Of a DNA stretch of 64,000 bases, positions 35,588 to 45,125 are shown one piece after another. The position numbers were made by a program, and so were the translations under genes. The notes beneath the pieces were generated by a model that saw only the letters and a program-made list of their open reading frames with translations, had not been told where the DNA came from and did no database searches. The stretch is from Pyrinomonadaceae bacterium (GTDB lineage: Bacteria; Acidobacteriota; Blastocatellia; Pyrinomonadales; Pyrinomonadaceae). The DNA lies in assembly GCA_030841105.1 (NCBI GenBank), contig JAVEDE010000073.1, positions 34,927 to 98,926 of the forward strand. Reading direction: 5' to 3'. Positions within the stretch are counted from its first letter, which is position 1. Each line of letters starts with the position of its first letter.

Positions 35588-38500
35588 CTACCTGTTACCG
35601 CCGCCTTCGCCAGAGGCGACGGGGCGGCCTTCGGCGTCGAGGTAGGTGATGCCTTCGCCGATGCCGAGCGAGCGGAGGCCGGGTTCGACGGCCTTGCGGT
35701 CGCCGACGACGAGGATTGCCATGCGCGACGGGTCGAGGTAGCGGTTGGCGACGCGCGTGATGTCGGCGAGCGTGACGGCGCGCACGCGCGCGCTGTAGCT
35801 GTTGAAGTAGTCGTCGGGCAGGTTGTAGAGCACGACCGTGCCGAGGCGTCCGGCGATCTGATCGGGCGTCTCGAAGCCGCGCGGGAAGCCGCGCAGGATG
35901 CCCTGCTTGGCATATTCGAGTTCGCGCTCGGTGACGGGAATCTCGCCGCGGATGCCGCGTAACTCTTTCAGAAATTCGCTGACCGACTCTTTCGTGACGT
36001 TGGTGAACACGCCGCCGGAGGCCGCGAACGGCCCCGCGCCGCGACGGTAGTCGAAGTTCGAGCGCGCGCCGTAGGTGTAGCCCTTGTCCTCACGCAGGTT
36101 CAGGTTGATGCGCGAGACGAATTGGCCGCCGAGCATCGAGTTGAGGACGAGCAGCGGGAAGTAGTCGGGCGTCGAGCGCGCGACGCCGACCTGTCCGATC
36201 TGGATGACGGACTGCGCCGCTCCCGGCTTGTCAACGAGATAAATCCCGGCGCGTTCGCGCGCGGGCGGCGTCGCCGAAACGTCGGCCGCAGGGACTTGGG
36301 CGGGCTTCCACGCGGCGAAGGCGCGTTCGAGTTTGGGCAGGAGCGTGGCCGCCGTCACGTCGCCCGCGACGATGAGCGCGGCGTTGTTCGGGCGGTAATA
36401 AGTTTCGTAGAAGCGGCGCACGTCCGCGTCTGTGATGGCGTTGAGCGAAGCCTCGTTGCCGGAGAGCGGGCGGCCGTAAGGGTGCTTGCTGCCGTAGAGG
36501 ATTGACGAGTAGACGACGCCGGCGATGGCGTCGGCGTTGTCGCGCTGCTGTTGCAGCGAGGCGAGCCGCGAGCCGCGCAGTCGTTTGAGATCGGTGTCGG
36601 GAAAGGCCGGGTTGAGTAAAACGTCCGCGTAGACTTCGAGCGCGCGGTCGAGGTGACGCGTGAGGGTGAGCAGTTCGGCGTTGGTCGAGTCCCAACCAGC
36701 GCCGACGCTCATGCGCGCGCCGACGCTGGCGAGCGCGTTCGAGATGTCGAGCGCGTTGCGCGTCTTCGTCCCCTCGTCGAGCAGGTCGGCGGTAAGGCTG
36801 GCCGCGCCCGGCAAGTTCTCCGGGTCTGCCGCCGCGCCCGAACGGATGATCAGATTCATGTTGACGACGGGCAGTTCGGAGTGACGGACGAGGAACACTT
36901 CGAGACCGTTTGAGAGGCGATGACGTTCGACTTTAGGCAAGACGAGACGCGGTTCGGGGCCGGGCTTCGGCAAGACGGCCGCGCTCGCCGCCGCTTGTTG
37001 CGGGTCGCGTTTGGCGTTGGCGGGTTTGGCCGGTTCGCCCTTGGCGGGCGCGGTGCTCGCGGGCGGCGCGGCTCCGGCCGGGGCGGTCGCGGCGGATTCG
37101 GTCTTGCTGCGTTCGGTCGCGCCCGTGGGCTTGTCGGCGGGGGCTTGCGCCGTCGCGGCTGTGGTTGCTCCGGCGGCGGTCGTCGTGCCGGGCGCGGGCG
37201 TCTGCGCCGCCGCAGCGGCGGCCTTCGCGGGACTCTCGGCCACGGGTTCGCCCGCCGAACGTCCGCGCGCGCGGGGCGTCACGTTGACGATGAGACGCTT
37301 GTCGGTCAGGTATTGATTGGCGACGCGCTTCACGTCCTCGGCGGTCACGCGGCGATAGCGCGCGAGGTCTTCGTTGAAGTAGTCGGGGCGGTTCAGGAAA
37401 GTCGCGTACTGGCTCAACTGATCGTTCTTACCGCCGAAGCCGCCGACGTTTTGCAGGCTGTAGATGAAAGACGCCTCGCGCGCGTTGTAGGCGCGTTCGA
37501 TCTCTTCGGGGGTGGGCGGCATCTGTTTGATGCGTTCGAGTTCTTCGCCGATTGCGCCTTCGAGTTCGGCGAGCGTCTTGCCGGGTTTGGCCGTCGCCAC
37601 GATCTGAAACTGACCGGCGATCTCGGCGGCGTTGTTGAAGGCCGACACGTCCTGCGCGATCTGGCGTTCATAGACGAGCGTCTTGTAGAGGCGCGAACTC
37701 TTGCCGCCCGCGAGGATGGTGGCGAGCGCGTCGAGCGCGGCCTCGTCGGGCGTGTACTGCGGCGGCACAGGCCAGACCGTGTAGACGCGCGGCAACGCAA
37801 CGCGATCTTCGAGGTTGATGCGCTTCAACTCGCCGATGGTCGCCATCTGCATCGGGACGGGCGTGGCCTCCGGGCCACGCGGGACGGGGCCGAAATATTT
37901 TTCCACCAGCCGTCGCGCCTCGGCCGGGTTGAAGTCGCCCGCGAGCGTGAGCGTGGCGTTGTTCGGCGTGTAGTAGCGGCGGAAGAAGCCTTTCACGTCT
38001 TCGAGCGACGCGGCGGAGAGATCGTCGAGCGAGCCGATGGTGAGCCAGTGGTAAGGATGATTTTTGGGGTAGAGCGTTTCGTTGATCTTCGCGCCGACGA
38101 GGCCGTAGGGACGGTTGTCGTAGTTCTGCCGCTTCTCGTTCTTGACGACCTCGCGCTGGTTAGCGAGCTTGGCTTCGTTGAGCACGTCGGGGAGACCACC
38201 GAGGCGGTCGGCTTCCATGAAGAGGGCGAGTTCGAGGAAGTTCGACGGCACGACCTCCCAGTAGTTCGTGCGGTCGGGGTTGGTCGAGCCGTTGAGGTTG
38301 CCGCCCGCCTCTTGAATGGGCTTGAAATAGTCGTCGTCGTAATTCTTCGAGCCTTGAAACATCATGTGCTCGAAGAGATGCGCGAAGCCCGTCTTGCCCG
38401 GCACTTCGTTCTTCGAGCCGACGTGATACCAGAGGTTGACGCCGACGATGGGCGTCGAGTGGTCTTCGTGGAGGATCACGCGCAGGCCGTTCGCCAGACG

Positions 38501-38668
38501 AAACTCCGTGAACTTGATCGGTGGCAGCACGCCGTTTGACTGCCCCGCGCCCGTGGACGCGGCGGCGGTCTTCTGTGTTTGCGCTACTTTGTTCTGCGCC
38601 GATGCGCCGCTCGACGCGACGAGCGCGGCGGCGAGCACGAACGCCGCGAAACGATTTCTTCTGAGCAT
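35588..38668 (-). CDS. Secreted double-domain zinc protease, M16 family
   Basis: A 1026-residue protein with a signal peptide (FVLAAALVASSGASA). The first M16 half carries the inverted zinc motif H97-L-F-E100-H101 with E178 as third ligand. The second half starts near residue 570 and has lost that motif (AASLTADLLDEGT), as in the regulatory halves of this family. An Ala/Pro/Thr-rich linker of roughly 100 residues joins them. Fused active-inactive pairs form clam-like chambers that degrade short peptides. Location is probably periplasmic. Divergent from nadB. Confidence 0.93.
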   Translation of the reverse strand: MLRRNRFAAFVLAAALVASSGASAQNKVAQTQKTAAASTGAGQSNGVLPPIKFTEFRLANGLRVILHEDHSTPIVGVNLWYHVGSKNEVPGKTGFAHLFEHMMFQGSKNYDDDYFKPIQEAGGNLNGSTNPDRTNYWEVVPSNFLELALFMEADRLGGLPDVLNEAKLANQREVVKNEKRQNYDNRPYGLVGAKINETLYPKNHPYHWLTIGSLDDLSAASLEDVKGFFRRYYTPNNATLTLAGDFNPAEARRLVEKYFGPVPRGPEATPVPMQMATIGELKRINLEDRVALPRVYTVWPVPPQYTPDEAALDALATILAGGKSSRLYKTLVYERQIAQDVSAFNNAAEIAGQFQIVATAKPGKTLAELEGAIGEELERIKQMPPTPEEIERAYNAREASFIYSLQNVGGFGGKNDQLSQYATFLNRPDYFNEDLARYRRVTAEDVKRVANQYLTDKRLIVNVTPRARGRSAGEPVAESPAKAAAAAAQTPAPGTTTAAGATTAATAQAPADKPTGATERSKTESAATAPAGAAPPASTAPAKGEPAKPANAKRDPQQAAASAAVLPKPGPEPRLVLPKVERHRLSNGLEVFLVRHSELPVVNMNLIIRSGAAADPENLPGAASLTADLLDEGTKTRNALDISNALASVGARMSVGAGWDSTNAELLTLTRHLDRALEVYADVLLNPAFPDTDLKRLRGSRLASLQQQRDNADAIAGVVYSSILYGSKHPYGRPLSGNEASLNAITDADVRRFYETYYRPNNAALIVAGDVTAATLLPKLERAFAAWKPAQVPAADVSATPPARERAGIYLVDKPGAAQSVIQIGQVGVARSTPDYFPLLVLNSMLGGQFVSRINLNLREDKGYTYGARSNFDYRRGAGPFAASGGVFTNVTKESVSEFLKELRGIRGEIPVTERELEYAKQGILRGFPRGFETPDQIAGRLGTVVLYNLPDDYFNSYSARVRAVTLADITRVANRYLDPSRMAILVVGDRKAVEPGLRSLGIGEGITYLDAEGRPVASGEGGGNR

Positions 38669-38867
38669 GTGGGTCTCCTCCGTGGAAGTGTGGCCGGGCG
38701 CGTGGGCGTCATCGCGGTGACAAGAGCCTCCGCGCGCTCGCGCGCCACACGGCGAAAATTCAAAAAATAATTAAAGGGGAAGGGAACTGTGGCCGCCATT
38801 CTAGCGCGCGTCGCGAAACTCTCGCAACGTGGGACGCGCTTTGTTGAAGGGGGCGGGCGAAGGCGCA

Positions 38868-38897
38868 TTGCCCGATGGCGCGCGCGCTTGCTAGAAT
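38868..38897 (+). promoter_or_regulatory. Putative nadB promoter
   Basis: TTGCCC at 38868-38873 and TAGAAT at 38892-38897 are 18 bases apart and end 26 bases before the nadB ATG. The hexamers fit a housekeeping sigma factor moderately well. Confidence 0.45.
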
Positions 38898-38923
38898 CGC
38901 GCCCGACTTTAACGTACACACAC

Positions 38924-40540
38924 ATGGTTCAAGAGACAGACTTCATCGTCGTCGGCAGCGGGATCGCCGGACTGCGTGCCGCGCTCGAAATCGCCGCCAC
39001 GGGGGCGCGCGTCGTCGTGCTCACGAAGGAGCGCGCCAGCGAGTCGAACACCGAGTACGCGCAGGGCGGCGTGGCCGTCGCGCTCTCGGAGGACGACGAG
39101 ACCTCTCTGCACGATGACGACACGCAGGCGGCGGGCGCGGGGCTATGCGACGAGCGCGCCGTGCGCGTGCTGGTGGAAGACGGCCGTCGCTACATGCGCG
39201 AGTTGATCGAGTGGGGCGCGGAGTTCGACCGAGAGGGCGGCCGTCTCCTCTTCACGCAGGAGGCCGCGCATTCGCGTCGTCGCATACTTCATGCCGGGGG
39301 CGACGCGACGGGACACGAGATCGTCCGCGCCCTGCTCGCGCGCGCACGCGCCGACGCGCGCGTCGAGTTTCTCGCGCACGCGGCGACCGAAGGGTTGATC
39401 GTTGAAGACGGCCGCTGTCGCGGCGTGCGCTATCTCGATCCGCTGGTGCGCGTGTCGCGGAGTTTGCGCGCGCGCGCCGTGGTGCTGGCGTCGGGCGGGG
39501 CGGGGCAGTTGTATTTGCACACGACTAACCCGCAGGTCGCCACCGGCGACGGCATGGCGATGGCCTACACGGCGGGCGCGGACTTGGCCGACATGGAGTT
39601 TGTGCAGTTTCACCCGACGGCCTTGAACGTGGAGGGCGCGCCGCGCTTCCTCCTTTCCGAGGCGATGCGCGGCGAGGGCGGCGTACTCCGCAACGCCGAG
39701 GGCAAACGCTTCATGCCGCGCTACCACGAGCGCGCCGAACTCGCGCCGCGCGACATCGTGAGCCGCGCCATCGTCGCCGAACTCGAACGCACCGCCACGC
39801 GCACCGCCTTTATTGACATGACCGCGCTCGACGCGCGCTACCTTCGCCGCCGCTTCCCGAAAATTGACGAGACCTGTCTGCGTCACGGCCTAGACATCAC
39901 GCGCGAACTCATCCCCGTCTCGCCCGCCGCGCACTACATCATGGGCGGCGTCCGCACAGACCTCGACGGGCGCACCACCCTTGCGGGACTCTACGCGGCG
40001 GGCGAAGTGGCCTGCACCGGCGTCCACGGCGCGAACCGGCTCGCGTCAAACTCGCTGTTGGAAGGTCTCGTCTTCGGCGCGCGTGCGGGTCGTGCCGCCG
40101 CCGCAGACCACGCGAAGGACGCGCCCGCCGCCGCGCCGCGCGACGAAGAGGCGACCGGAGACGGCGCGGGGCGGGCGGTTGTGTCGGACGCGCGGGCGGG
40201 CGAGATCGCGCTCGCCGTGTGCAAGCGCGTGCGCCGATTGATGTGGGAGCGCGTGGGGATACTGCGCTCGCGCCAGTCTCTCTTGCGCGCGCTCCGCGAG
40301 TTTGAACAGATCGAGCGGGCGCGGAGTTTGCGCGCGGCCTCGCGCAACTTCGTCACGGTCGCACTGCTCGTCGCACGCGCCGCGCTCTGGCGCGAAGAGT
40401 CGCGCGGCGCGCACTTCCGCCACGACTTCCCCGAACGCGACGATGCCCGCTGGCGCGTCCATTCAATCGCGCGCAAAGGCGCGGAGATAACCGCGAGCGA
40501 GACGATTGATTTTTCCCCCGCCGAAAAAACTGTGGCGTGA
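38924..40540 (+). CDS. nadB: L-aspartate oxidase
   Basis: NadB oxidises L-aspartate to iminoaspartate, the first step of de novo NAD synthesis. The 538 residues have an FAD-binding Rossmann start FIVVGSGIAGLRAALE, the SNTEYAQGGVAVAL segment, the active-site region EFVQFHPTAL and RFLLSEAMRGEGG, HYIMGGVRTDLDGRT, and a helical C-terminal domain. The start was set at MVQETDF, which places the Rossmann strand at the normal distance. NadA and NadC are not in the window. The next gene on the strand, endonuclease V, starts 80 bases downstream. Confidence 0.95.
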   Translation: MVQETDFIVVGSGIAGLRAALEIAATGARVVVLTKERASESNTEYAQGGVAVALSEDDETSLHDDDTQAAGAGLCDERAVRVLVEDGRRYMRELIEWGAEFDREGGRLLFTQEAAHSRRRILHAGGDATGHEIVRALLARARADARVEFLAHAATEGLIVEDGRCRGVRYLDPLVRVSRSLRARAVVLASGGAGQLYLHTTNPQVATGDGMAMAYTAGADLADMEFVQFHPTALNVEGAPRFLLSEAMRGEGGVLRNAEGKRFMPRYHERAELAPRDIVSRAIVAELERTATRTAFIDMTALDARYLRRRFPKIDETCLRHGLDITRELIPVSPAAHYIMGGVRTDLDGRTTLAGLYAAGEVACTGVHGANRLASNSLLEGLVFGARAGRAAAADHAKDAPAAAPRDEEATGDGAGRAVVSDARAGEIALAVCKRVRRLMWERVGILRSRQSLLRALREFEQIERARSLRAASRNFVTVALLVARAALWREESRGAHFRHDFPERDDARWRVHSIARKGAEITASETIDFSPAEKTVA

Positions 40541-40620
40541 ATCGCCTTGAACCTCTTGAGCCGCGCGCAGCACGGCGACTGACTGCGGCGGCAAAACTTC
40601 GTTAACACTGGAGTCCGACG

Positions 40621-41316
40621 ATGGCTCACTACGAACAATTACACGACTGGCAGATGACGCCGCGCGAGGCGGTCGAGTTGCAGAAGCGCATGCGCGAGCA
40701 GGTGCGCGTCGTGCCGCACCGAGGCAAGATCGAGACGGTGGCGGGCGCGGACATCTCGTTCAATAAATTCTCGCCGGTGATGTACACGGGGATCGTGGTG
40801 CTCGCTTTGCCGTCGCTCGAAGTGTTGGAAGAGGTGGGGCTGGTTAGCGAGACCACGTTCCCCTACGTGCCGGGGCTGCTGTCGTTTCGGGAAGCGCCGT
40901 CGGTGTTGGAGGCGTGGGCGAAGTTGAAGACCGAGCCTGACGCCGTGATGTTCGACGGGCAGGGCATCGCGCACCCGCGCCGCGTCGGCATCGCCTCGCA
41001 CGTCGGCCTGTTCCTGAACCGCCCGACGCTCGGCTGCGCCAAGTCGGTGCTGGTCGGCCGTCACGCCGAGTTGGATGAGGAGCGCGGCAGTTGGCAGCCG
41101 CTCGTTGATCCGAAGAACGACGAGACGGTCGGCGCGGCCGTGCGGACGAAGACACGCGTCCAGCCGATCTACGTCTCGCCCGGCCACCTGCTCGATCTCG
41201 CGGGCGCGATTGAACTCACACTGCGCGCAGACGGCGGCTACCGCCAACCCGAACCGACCCGCCGCGCACACCACCTCGTCAACGCGTTGCGGCGCGGCGA
41301 ACGTCAAGCAGGTTGA
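40621..41316 (+). CDS. nfi: Endonuclease V (deoxyinosine-specific)
   Basis: Endonuclease V cuts DNA one nucleotide 3-prime to deoxyinosine and other deaminated bases to start repair. The 231 residues keep the catalytic acids: D44 in AGADISF, E91 in PGLLSFREAP and D112 in MFDGQGIAHPRRVG. PYVPGLL contains the strand-wedge residues. Length is normal for the bacterial enzyme. The 136 bases after it lead to a small gene with its own strong ribosome-binding site. Confidence 0.95.
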   Translation: MAHYEQLHDWQMTPREAVELQKRMREQVRVVPHRGKIETVAGADISFNKFSPVMYTGIVVLALPSLEVLEEVGLVSETTFPYVPGLLSFREAPSVLEAWAKLKTEPDAVMFDGQGIAHPRRVGIASHVGLFLNRPTLGCAKSVLVGRHAELDEERGSWQPLVDPKNDETVGAAVRTKTRVQPIYVSPGHLLDLAGAIELTLRADGGYRQPEPTRRAHHLVNALRRGERQAG

Positions 41317-41452
41317 AACGTCGTGGCAACGCCCCGGCGACAGTAGAGTCACACCAACTTCGCAAAGCGAGCGCGTCGCGCCAACTCGCGCGGCAGCTTC
41401 GTTCCGCCGTGAGGCCACATCCACTCAAGTCAACCGTGAGGAGGAAACACAC

Positions 41453-41677
41453 ATGATTGTCAAGAGCCTGATTCTGATCGAAGGCAGCAGCGTAACCAAA
41501 GCGAGCCTGAACATTTCTCTAACGAACGCGCTGCAAGTGGTGATCGGACGAGCGCCCGCGATGGGCTGGCTCGTGCACGTCGCCGCGAACTCCAACGCCG
41601 ATCTCGGCAAAGCCCTGCTCAAGTTCGCGCAAGTTACGAACGTCACGGGAGTGACGACTCTACTGATTCGGAACTAG
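41453..41677 (+). CDS. Small protein of unknown function, 74 residues
   Basis: The ATG at 41453 follows GAGGAGGAAACACAC, one of the best ribosome-binding sites in the window. The product begins MIVKSLILIEGSSVTKASLN and ends TTLLIRN. It alternates hydrophobic and polar residues, without a signal peptide or transmembrane helix, so it is probably a compact alpha/beta protein. No family recognised. A bidirectional hairpin lies 33 bases after the stop. It is downstream of endonuclease V on the same strand but with a long gap, so functional coupling is uncertain. Confidence 0.6.
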   Translation: MIVKSLILIEGSSVTKASLNISLTNALQVVIGRAPAMGWLVHVAANSNADLGKALLKFAQVTNVTGVTTLLIRN

Positions 41678-41710
41678 CGCGACGTTCGTTTGACTGTCGG
41701 GCAGAACACC

Positions 41711-41749
41711 AAAAGGCGGCGGCAAGTTTCAAACTTGCCGCCGCCTTTT
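41711..41749. terminator. Bidirectional terminator, 19-bp arms
   Basis: AAAAGGCGGCGGCAAGTTT (41711-41729) and its exact reverse complement (41731-41749) give an A-rich start and a T-rich end on both strands. It separates the 74-residue gene (plus) from the GWxTD gene (minus) and should stop transcription both ways. Confidence 0.85.
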
Positions 41750-41769
41750 ATGTTCGAGTCGCGCCGTTG

Positions 41770-43395
41770 CTACTGGACGATGGTGAACTTCTCCGAGGGC
41801 GAGAGCGATTGGCCGTTGACGCGATCTTTGATGCGCACTATGAGTTCGTATTCGCCGGGGGCGAGTTGGTCGCTGGTGATCATGCGGGCGAGCGTCAGGC
41901 GTTGACCGGCGTCGCTCATGCCGCGCCAGTCTTCGGGCATCTTGCCGAGTTCCTTGCCGTCCTTCAAGAGCACGTAGTCCACGTCCACCGAGGGGCGCAG
42001 CGTCGTCTGGTCAATGCCCGCGTTATAAACTTGCAGGTAGATGCCGACGGGTTCGCCCTTGCGGTACGTGCGCGCGACGTTCGGGATCACCTTGAACTGG
42101 CCGATGGTGAACTGGCCGACGGCGGGCGCGTCCGACATGCTCTGCAACTTGGCCGCGAGCACGAGCGTCGAGGTCGAGAGTTGCTTGGCGTCGTAGCGCG
42201 GCACGGTGAAGCCGAGGTGTTTGACCTGCGTCGCGCCGGAGTTGGTGTCGCGCACGATCACGTCCACGCGGTAAGTGCCGGGCGCGAGCGGGACGGTCTT
42301 GCCGTAGGCCGACTTGCGGTTCTTCAAGTCGAGCAGATCGGAGGCGCTGGCGGTGGCCGTCACGGCGTCCTCGAAGACGCCGACGCGGCGACCTGCAACC
42401 GAGGTGATGCGGCCGAAGATGTTCATCCGCGCCGTCTGCACGCCGCCCACGTCCGAGAAGGTCAGTTCCTTGTTGTCGGTCTGGATGGTGAAGGCCGTCA
42501 CGACGCGCTCGTCCGACTGGCGGTAGAAGTCAATCCGCATGTCGAAGTTGAGCGGGTTGTCTTCAATCGTGCCTGAGCCGGTCAGGAGCGAGGCGAGTTC
42601 CGGGTTCTTGATGACGGGCGGGCGCGCGAGGTCTGCGAGCAACTGGAGGCGCGCGAAGGGGCTGTCCTGCTGCCGCTGGTAATCGTTGCCGTAGCCGCGG
42701 TCGGCCTTGCTGGTGCGACCGAGTTGTTCGCTCAAAGTGAGTCCCGCGCCGGGAACCATCGCGAGCGCGTCCTTCTCGTCGGGCGAGCGCGCGATGCGGT
42801 ATTCGCCCGTGCCGGTCGGGTCAACGAACTCGATCTCGATGCCTGAGCCGACGCCTTCGAGATAGCGGTAGAACCACGTCTCGAACGGGTAGGTCGTCGT
42901 CGAGCCGCCGCCCTGATAGCTCGGACGGTCGTAAGCTCCGCCCGACGGGTGCGACTCAATGGAGTCGGGCTTGCCGAAGGTGATGTAGATGCGGCCGCGA
43001 TCCGTCTTCCAACCGGGGATGCCTGAGGCGTAGTGCTCGTTGGCGTAGGCGATGCGCTCGTAATACTGTTCTTTGTACTCGTTCTCGTCCGTGTCGGGGT
43101 CGGGGTCGCGCCGCTGCCAGAAGCCCTCGATGAACTGCTCGCGCTCCTCGTCTGTGGCGAGCCGCTTGAAGGCGGAGCGTTCGGCGTCCGTGATGATGTA
43201 AGCCACGTCCTTGTCCGGCCACTCGCGGTAAATCTTCTTGACCTCTTCCTTCTGCTTGCGCGGGCGTTCCAACACGTCCTGCGTGTCGGTGTTCTTCTTC
43301 TTATCCTTTTGCGCGAAGGCGACGGGCGATGCGGCGAGCGCGTAGACGAAGAGGGCGAGGATGAGCGCGTTTCGTAGACTAATGGTACGAGCCAT
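41770..43395 (-). CDS. GWxTD-domain secreted protein
   Basis: A 541-residue protein with a signal peptide (LILALFVYALAASPVAFAQ). The GWxTD domain contains FWQRRDPDPDTDENEYKE, a Tyr-rich stretch and GIPGWKTDRGRIYITFGKPD, which names the family. C-terminal beta-rich repeats follow. GWxTD proteins occur mainly in Acidobacteriota and FCB-group bacteria; their function is unknown. AGGAG precedes the ATG by about 9 bases. A good promoter lies about 200 bases upstream, implying a long leader. Confidence 0.92.
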   Translation of the reverse strand: MARTISLRNALILALFVYALAASPVAFAQKDKKKNTDTQDVLERPRKQKEEVKKIYREWPDKDVAYIITDAERSAFKRLATDEEREQFIEGFWQRRDPDPDTDENEYKEQYYERIAYANEHYASGIPGWKTDRGRIYITFGKPDSIESHPSGGAYDRPSYQGGGSTTTYPFETWFYRYLEGVGSGIEIEFVDPTGTGEYRIARSPDEKDALAMVPGAGLTLSEQLGRTSKADRGYGNDYQRQQDSPFARLQLLADLARPPVIKNPELASLLTGSGTIEDNPLNFDMRIDFYRQSDERVVTAFTIQTDNKELTFSDVGGVQTARMNIFGRITSVAGRRVGVFEDAVTATASASDLLDLKNRKSAYGKTVPLAPGTYRVDVIVRDTNSGATQVKHLGFTVPRYDAKQLSTSTLVLAAKLQSMSDAPAVGQFTIGQFKVIPNVARTYRKGEPVGIYLQVYNAGIDQTTLRPSVDVDYVLLKDGKELGKMPEDWRGMSDAGQRLTLARMITSDQLAPGEYELIVRIKDRVNGQSLSPSEKFTIVQ

Positions 43396-43785
43396 CGTTT
43401 TACTACTCCTGTTGCTTATGCTGACGAAAAAAATTGTTTCGCGTTCCCGCGCCCAACTGCCGGGCGCGTGCGAGTTTGAAAGATAAACCCTTTGATAGTT
43501 TCGACCGGAAGTCACGAAAAGGGCGACGCCGAAAGGTCAACACCGCCTTCCCGACCGGGGCTTGACCGCTGAGCATCGCCAAACTTTCTGAGCGTGATTG
43601 TAGAGCCTCGGCCTGAGTAGGTCAAGATGCGCCAAACCGGGCGAAAAGTTGCCTGAAAGGGCGTCCATGGCCGACTTCGGGCGTGGGCATAGGCGCGGCG
43701 GGATAAAAGTGTAGGGCGGAAATTCTGACGGGAGGTTTGCGCGGTTTTTCGCGAACGAGAGGTTCAACTCCTGACCGGCTTCAGG
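43396..43785. other. Intergenic region with the GWxTD promoter
   Basis: This 390-base gap lies upstream of the GWxTD gene and downstream of the cyclase operon, both on the minus strand. It contains one convincing promoter (43597-43625). No attC-like site, riboswitch or coding frame was recognised. Base composition returns to the GC-rich level here. Confidence 0.5.
43597..43625 (-). promoter_or_regulatory. Promoter for the GWxTD gene
   Basis: On the minus strand TTGACC and TACAAT are separated by 17 bases, close to the sigma-70 consensus. The predicted start would leave a leader of nearly 200 bases before the ATG at 43395. Confidence 0.6.
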
Positions 43786-44529
43786 TCACACCTCACTGAA
43801 CAACTTACTTCGCTCCTTACTGAGTAAGGAACTGTAGTCCTCTTCGTCCACGATGACGACTTCCGAGCCGAAGCCGCTTAACTTCTTGGCGGAAACTTTT
43901 CTGTAGTTAAGCACTTCCAGGTGGTCGTAATCGATCCCGATCCGCGCCGAAGCCATCAGGCCGAGTCCCCTGCAATAGCTCTGCAAGCGGCTGGCGAGGT
44001 TAATGGGAAAGCCGATGTACTCGATCCGGTTAGGATTTCCCGCTTTCAACTTACACACTTCGCCGGTGGCGATGCCGAAGCGGATTTTATTAGGCAATGA
44101 GGAGATTCCAAACTCGTCCTGACATTCATCAAGTAAGTCTTTATAGCTGGTTTTGACAATATATAAGTGGTTTAGTAGTTCAATAAAGGTCGAGACCTTT
44201 TTCGGCGAATCAGTGGGCATTTTCCAAATTAATAAAGCGCCGTCGCCGAGGAACTTAATATGCACGGGCAATGCCCCGCCGAGCGGAAATCTTAAACGCG
44301 CCTCGTTGAAAGAGTCGTCAATTACCAGCGCAGACGAAATCAGGTGAAATACCCGGTTGAGGAATCTGGGGATGTATCGTTCGATCTGAGGCTTCGTACA
44401 AAACTGCGTGAAGCCTTCCAGATCGAATATCAAAACGAGGGCTTCGAAACGCGACGGAATAGTCGTTTCAAAGCAGCCGAAGGTTTCGCCCGGAGCCTTT
44501 TTCACTTTAACGGTCTTAGTGTTGCCCAA
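43786..44529 (-). CDS. Second class III nucleotidyl cyclase-like protein
   Basis: A 247-residue soluble protein related to the cyclase at 34549; both share FxDLEGFT and KFLGDGxL. The metal aspartates are D36 and D96, K92 is present, and N177 and R181 lie in INLASRLQ. At the second base-contacting position it has E170 (RIEYIG) where the first protein has aspartate, so nucleotide choice may differ. The only visible start is TTG without a clear ribosome-binding site; it lies 32 bases after the upstream gene and may be translationally coupled. Composition is AT-richer than the flanks. No transmembrane or sensor domain. Activity unproven. Confidence 0.8.
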   Translation of the reverse strand: MGNTKTVKVKKAPGETFGCFETTIPSRFEALVLIFDLEGFTQFCTKPQIERYIPRFLNRVFHLISSALVIDDSFNEARLRFPLGGALPVHIKFLGDGALLIWKMPTDSPKKVSTFIELLNHLYIVKTSYKDLLDECQDEFGISSLPNKIRFGIATGEVCKLKAGNPNRIEYIGFPINLASRLQSYCRGLGLMASARIGIDYDHLEVLNYRKVSAKKLSGFGSEVVIVDEEDYSSLLSKERSKLFSEV

Positions 44530-44561
44530 TGAGGTTTGGAGATAATCTGTCGGAAACGCCG

Positions 44562-45077
44562 TCAGGTCGCTTTGCTGAGAGTGTTGCGCGACCTTTGAAT
44601 TGCCACTGAGAGTAATTTAAATTCTTGCGGATATTGCGAGGGGATGGTTGCCAGATTGTCCCATAGCGTCATGAAGAATTGCCGATCCACCTCGGTGGAA
44701 AATTCTCTCTGCCGCTTCCCGATTTTTCTGGAGATTTTTCTTTTACGGTCGCGGAGTTTCTTTAATTCCGCCTTCCGATGCGCGCGATTAACCGGCGTTG
44801 AACCGTCGATCAAATTCCACTTCACATAAATCTCTTGAAATTTAATCAACTGCTCACGCAGAATGGGTTTGGCGAACCCCTTGTCGGGACACTTGTCGAA
44901 CTCTTGGATGATCGACCGTAAGCATTTCTGCACCAACTCACATTGTTCGGGCTTGAGACCGGCTGCTTCCAAACGCGCCAAGTCTTCTAGAAGTTTGTCG
45001 AGCAAAAACGAACGAAAAGTATTAATGCCCCACATCACCGAACCTTGTCGCGCCGTGAAAGTTTCTTCGTAGGCCAT
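44562..45077 (-). CDS. Unknown helical protein in an operon with the cyclase
   Basis: A 171-residue protein from the ATG at 45077, with AAGGGA 10 bases upstream; a TTG one codon earlier is possible. It seems all-helical, with a very basic middle (RKAELKKLRDRKRKISRKIG), several scattered cysteines and no signal peptide or membrane helix. I do not recognise a family. It precedes the cyclase by 32 bases under a shared promoter and is equally AT-rich, so the pair probably moved together. The basic stretch could bind nucleic acid. An effector or regulator of the cyclase is a guess. Confidence 0.7.
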   Translation of the reverse strand: MAYEETFTARQGSVMWGINTFRSFLLDKLLEDLARLEAAGLKPEQCELVQKCLRSIIQEFDKCPDKGFAKPILREQLIKFQEIYVKWNLIDGSTPVNRAHRKAELKKLRDRKRKISRKIGKRQREFSTEVDRQFFMTLWDNLATIPSQYPQEFKLLSVAIQRSRNTLSKAT

Positions 45078-45125
45078 CAATATGCAATCCCTTCCATAAA
45101 ATGTCAGGTGATTTTACGCATTTTG

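Noticed and set aside
34549..45077. A known Pycsar or CBASS system
   Set aside because: No cyclic-nucleotide-binding, TIR, transmembrane or nuclease effector adjoins either cyclase, and I could not match the sequences to known PycC proteins; only an analogous role is suggested.
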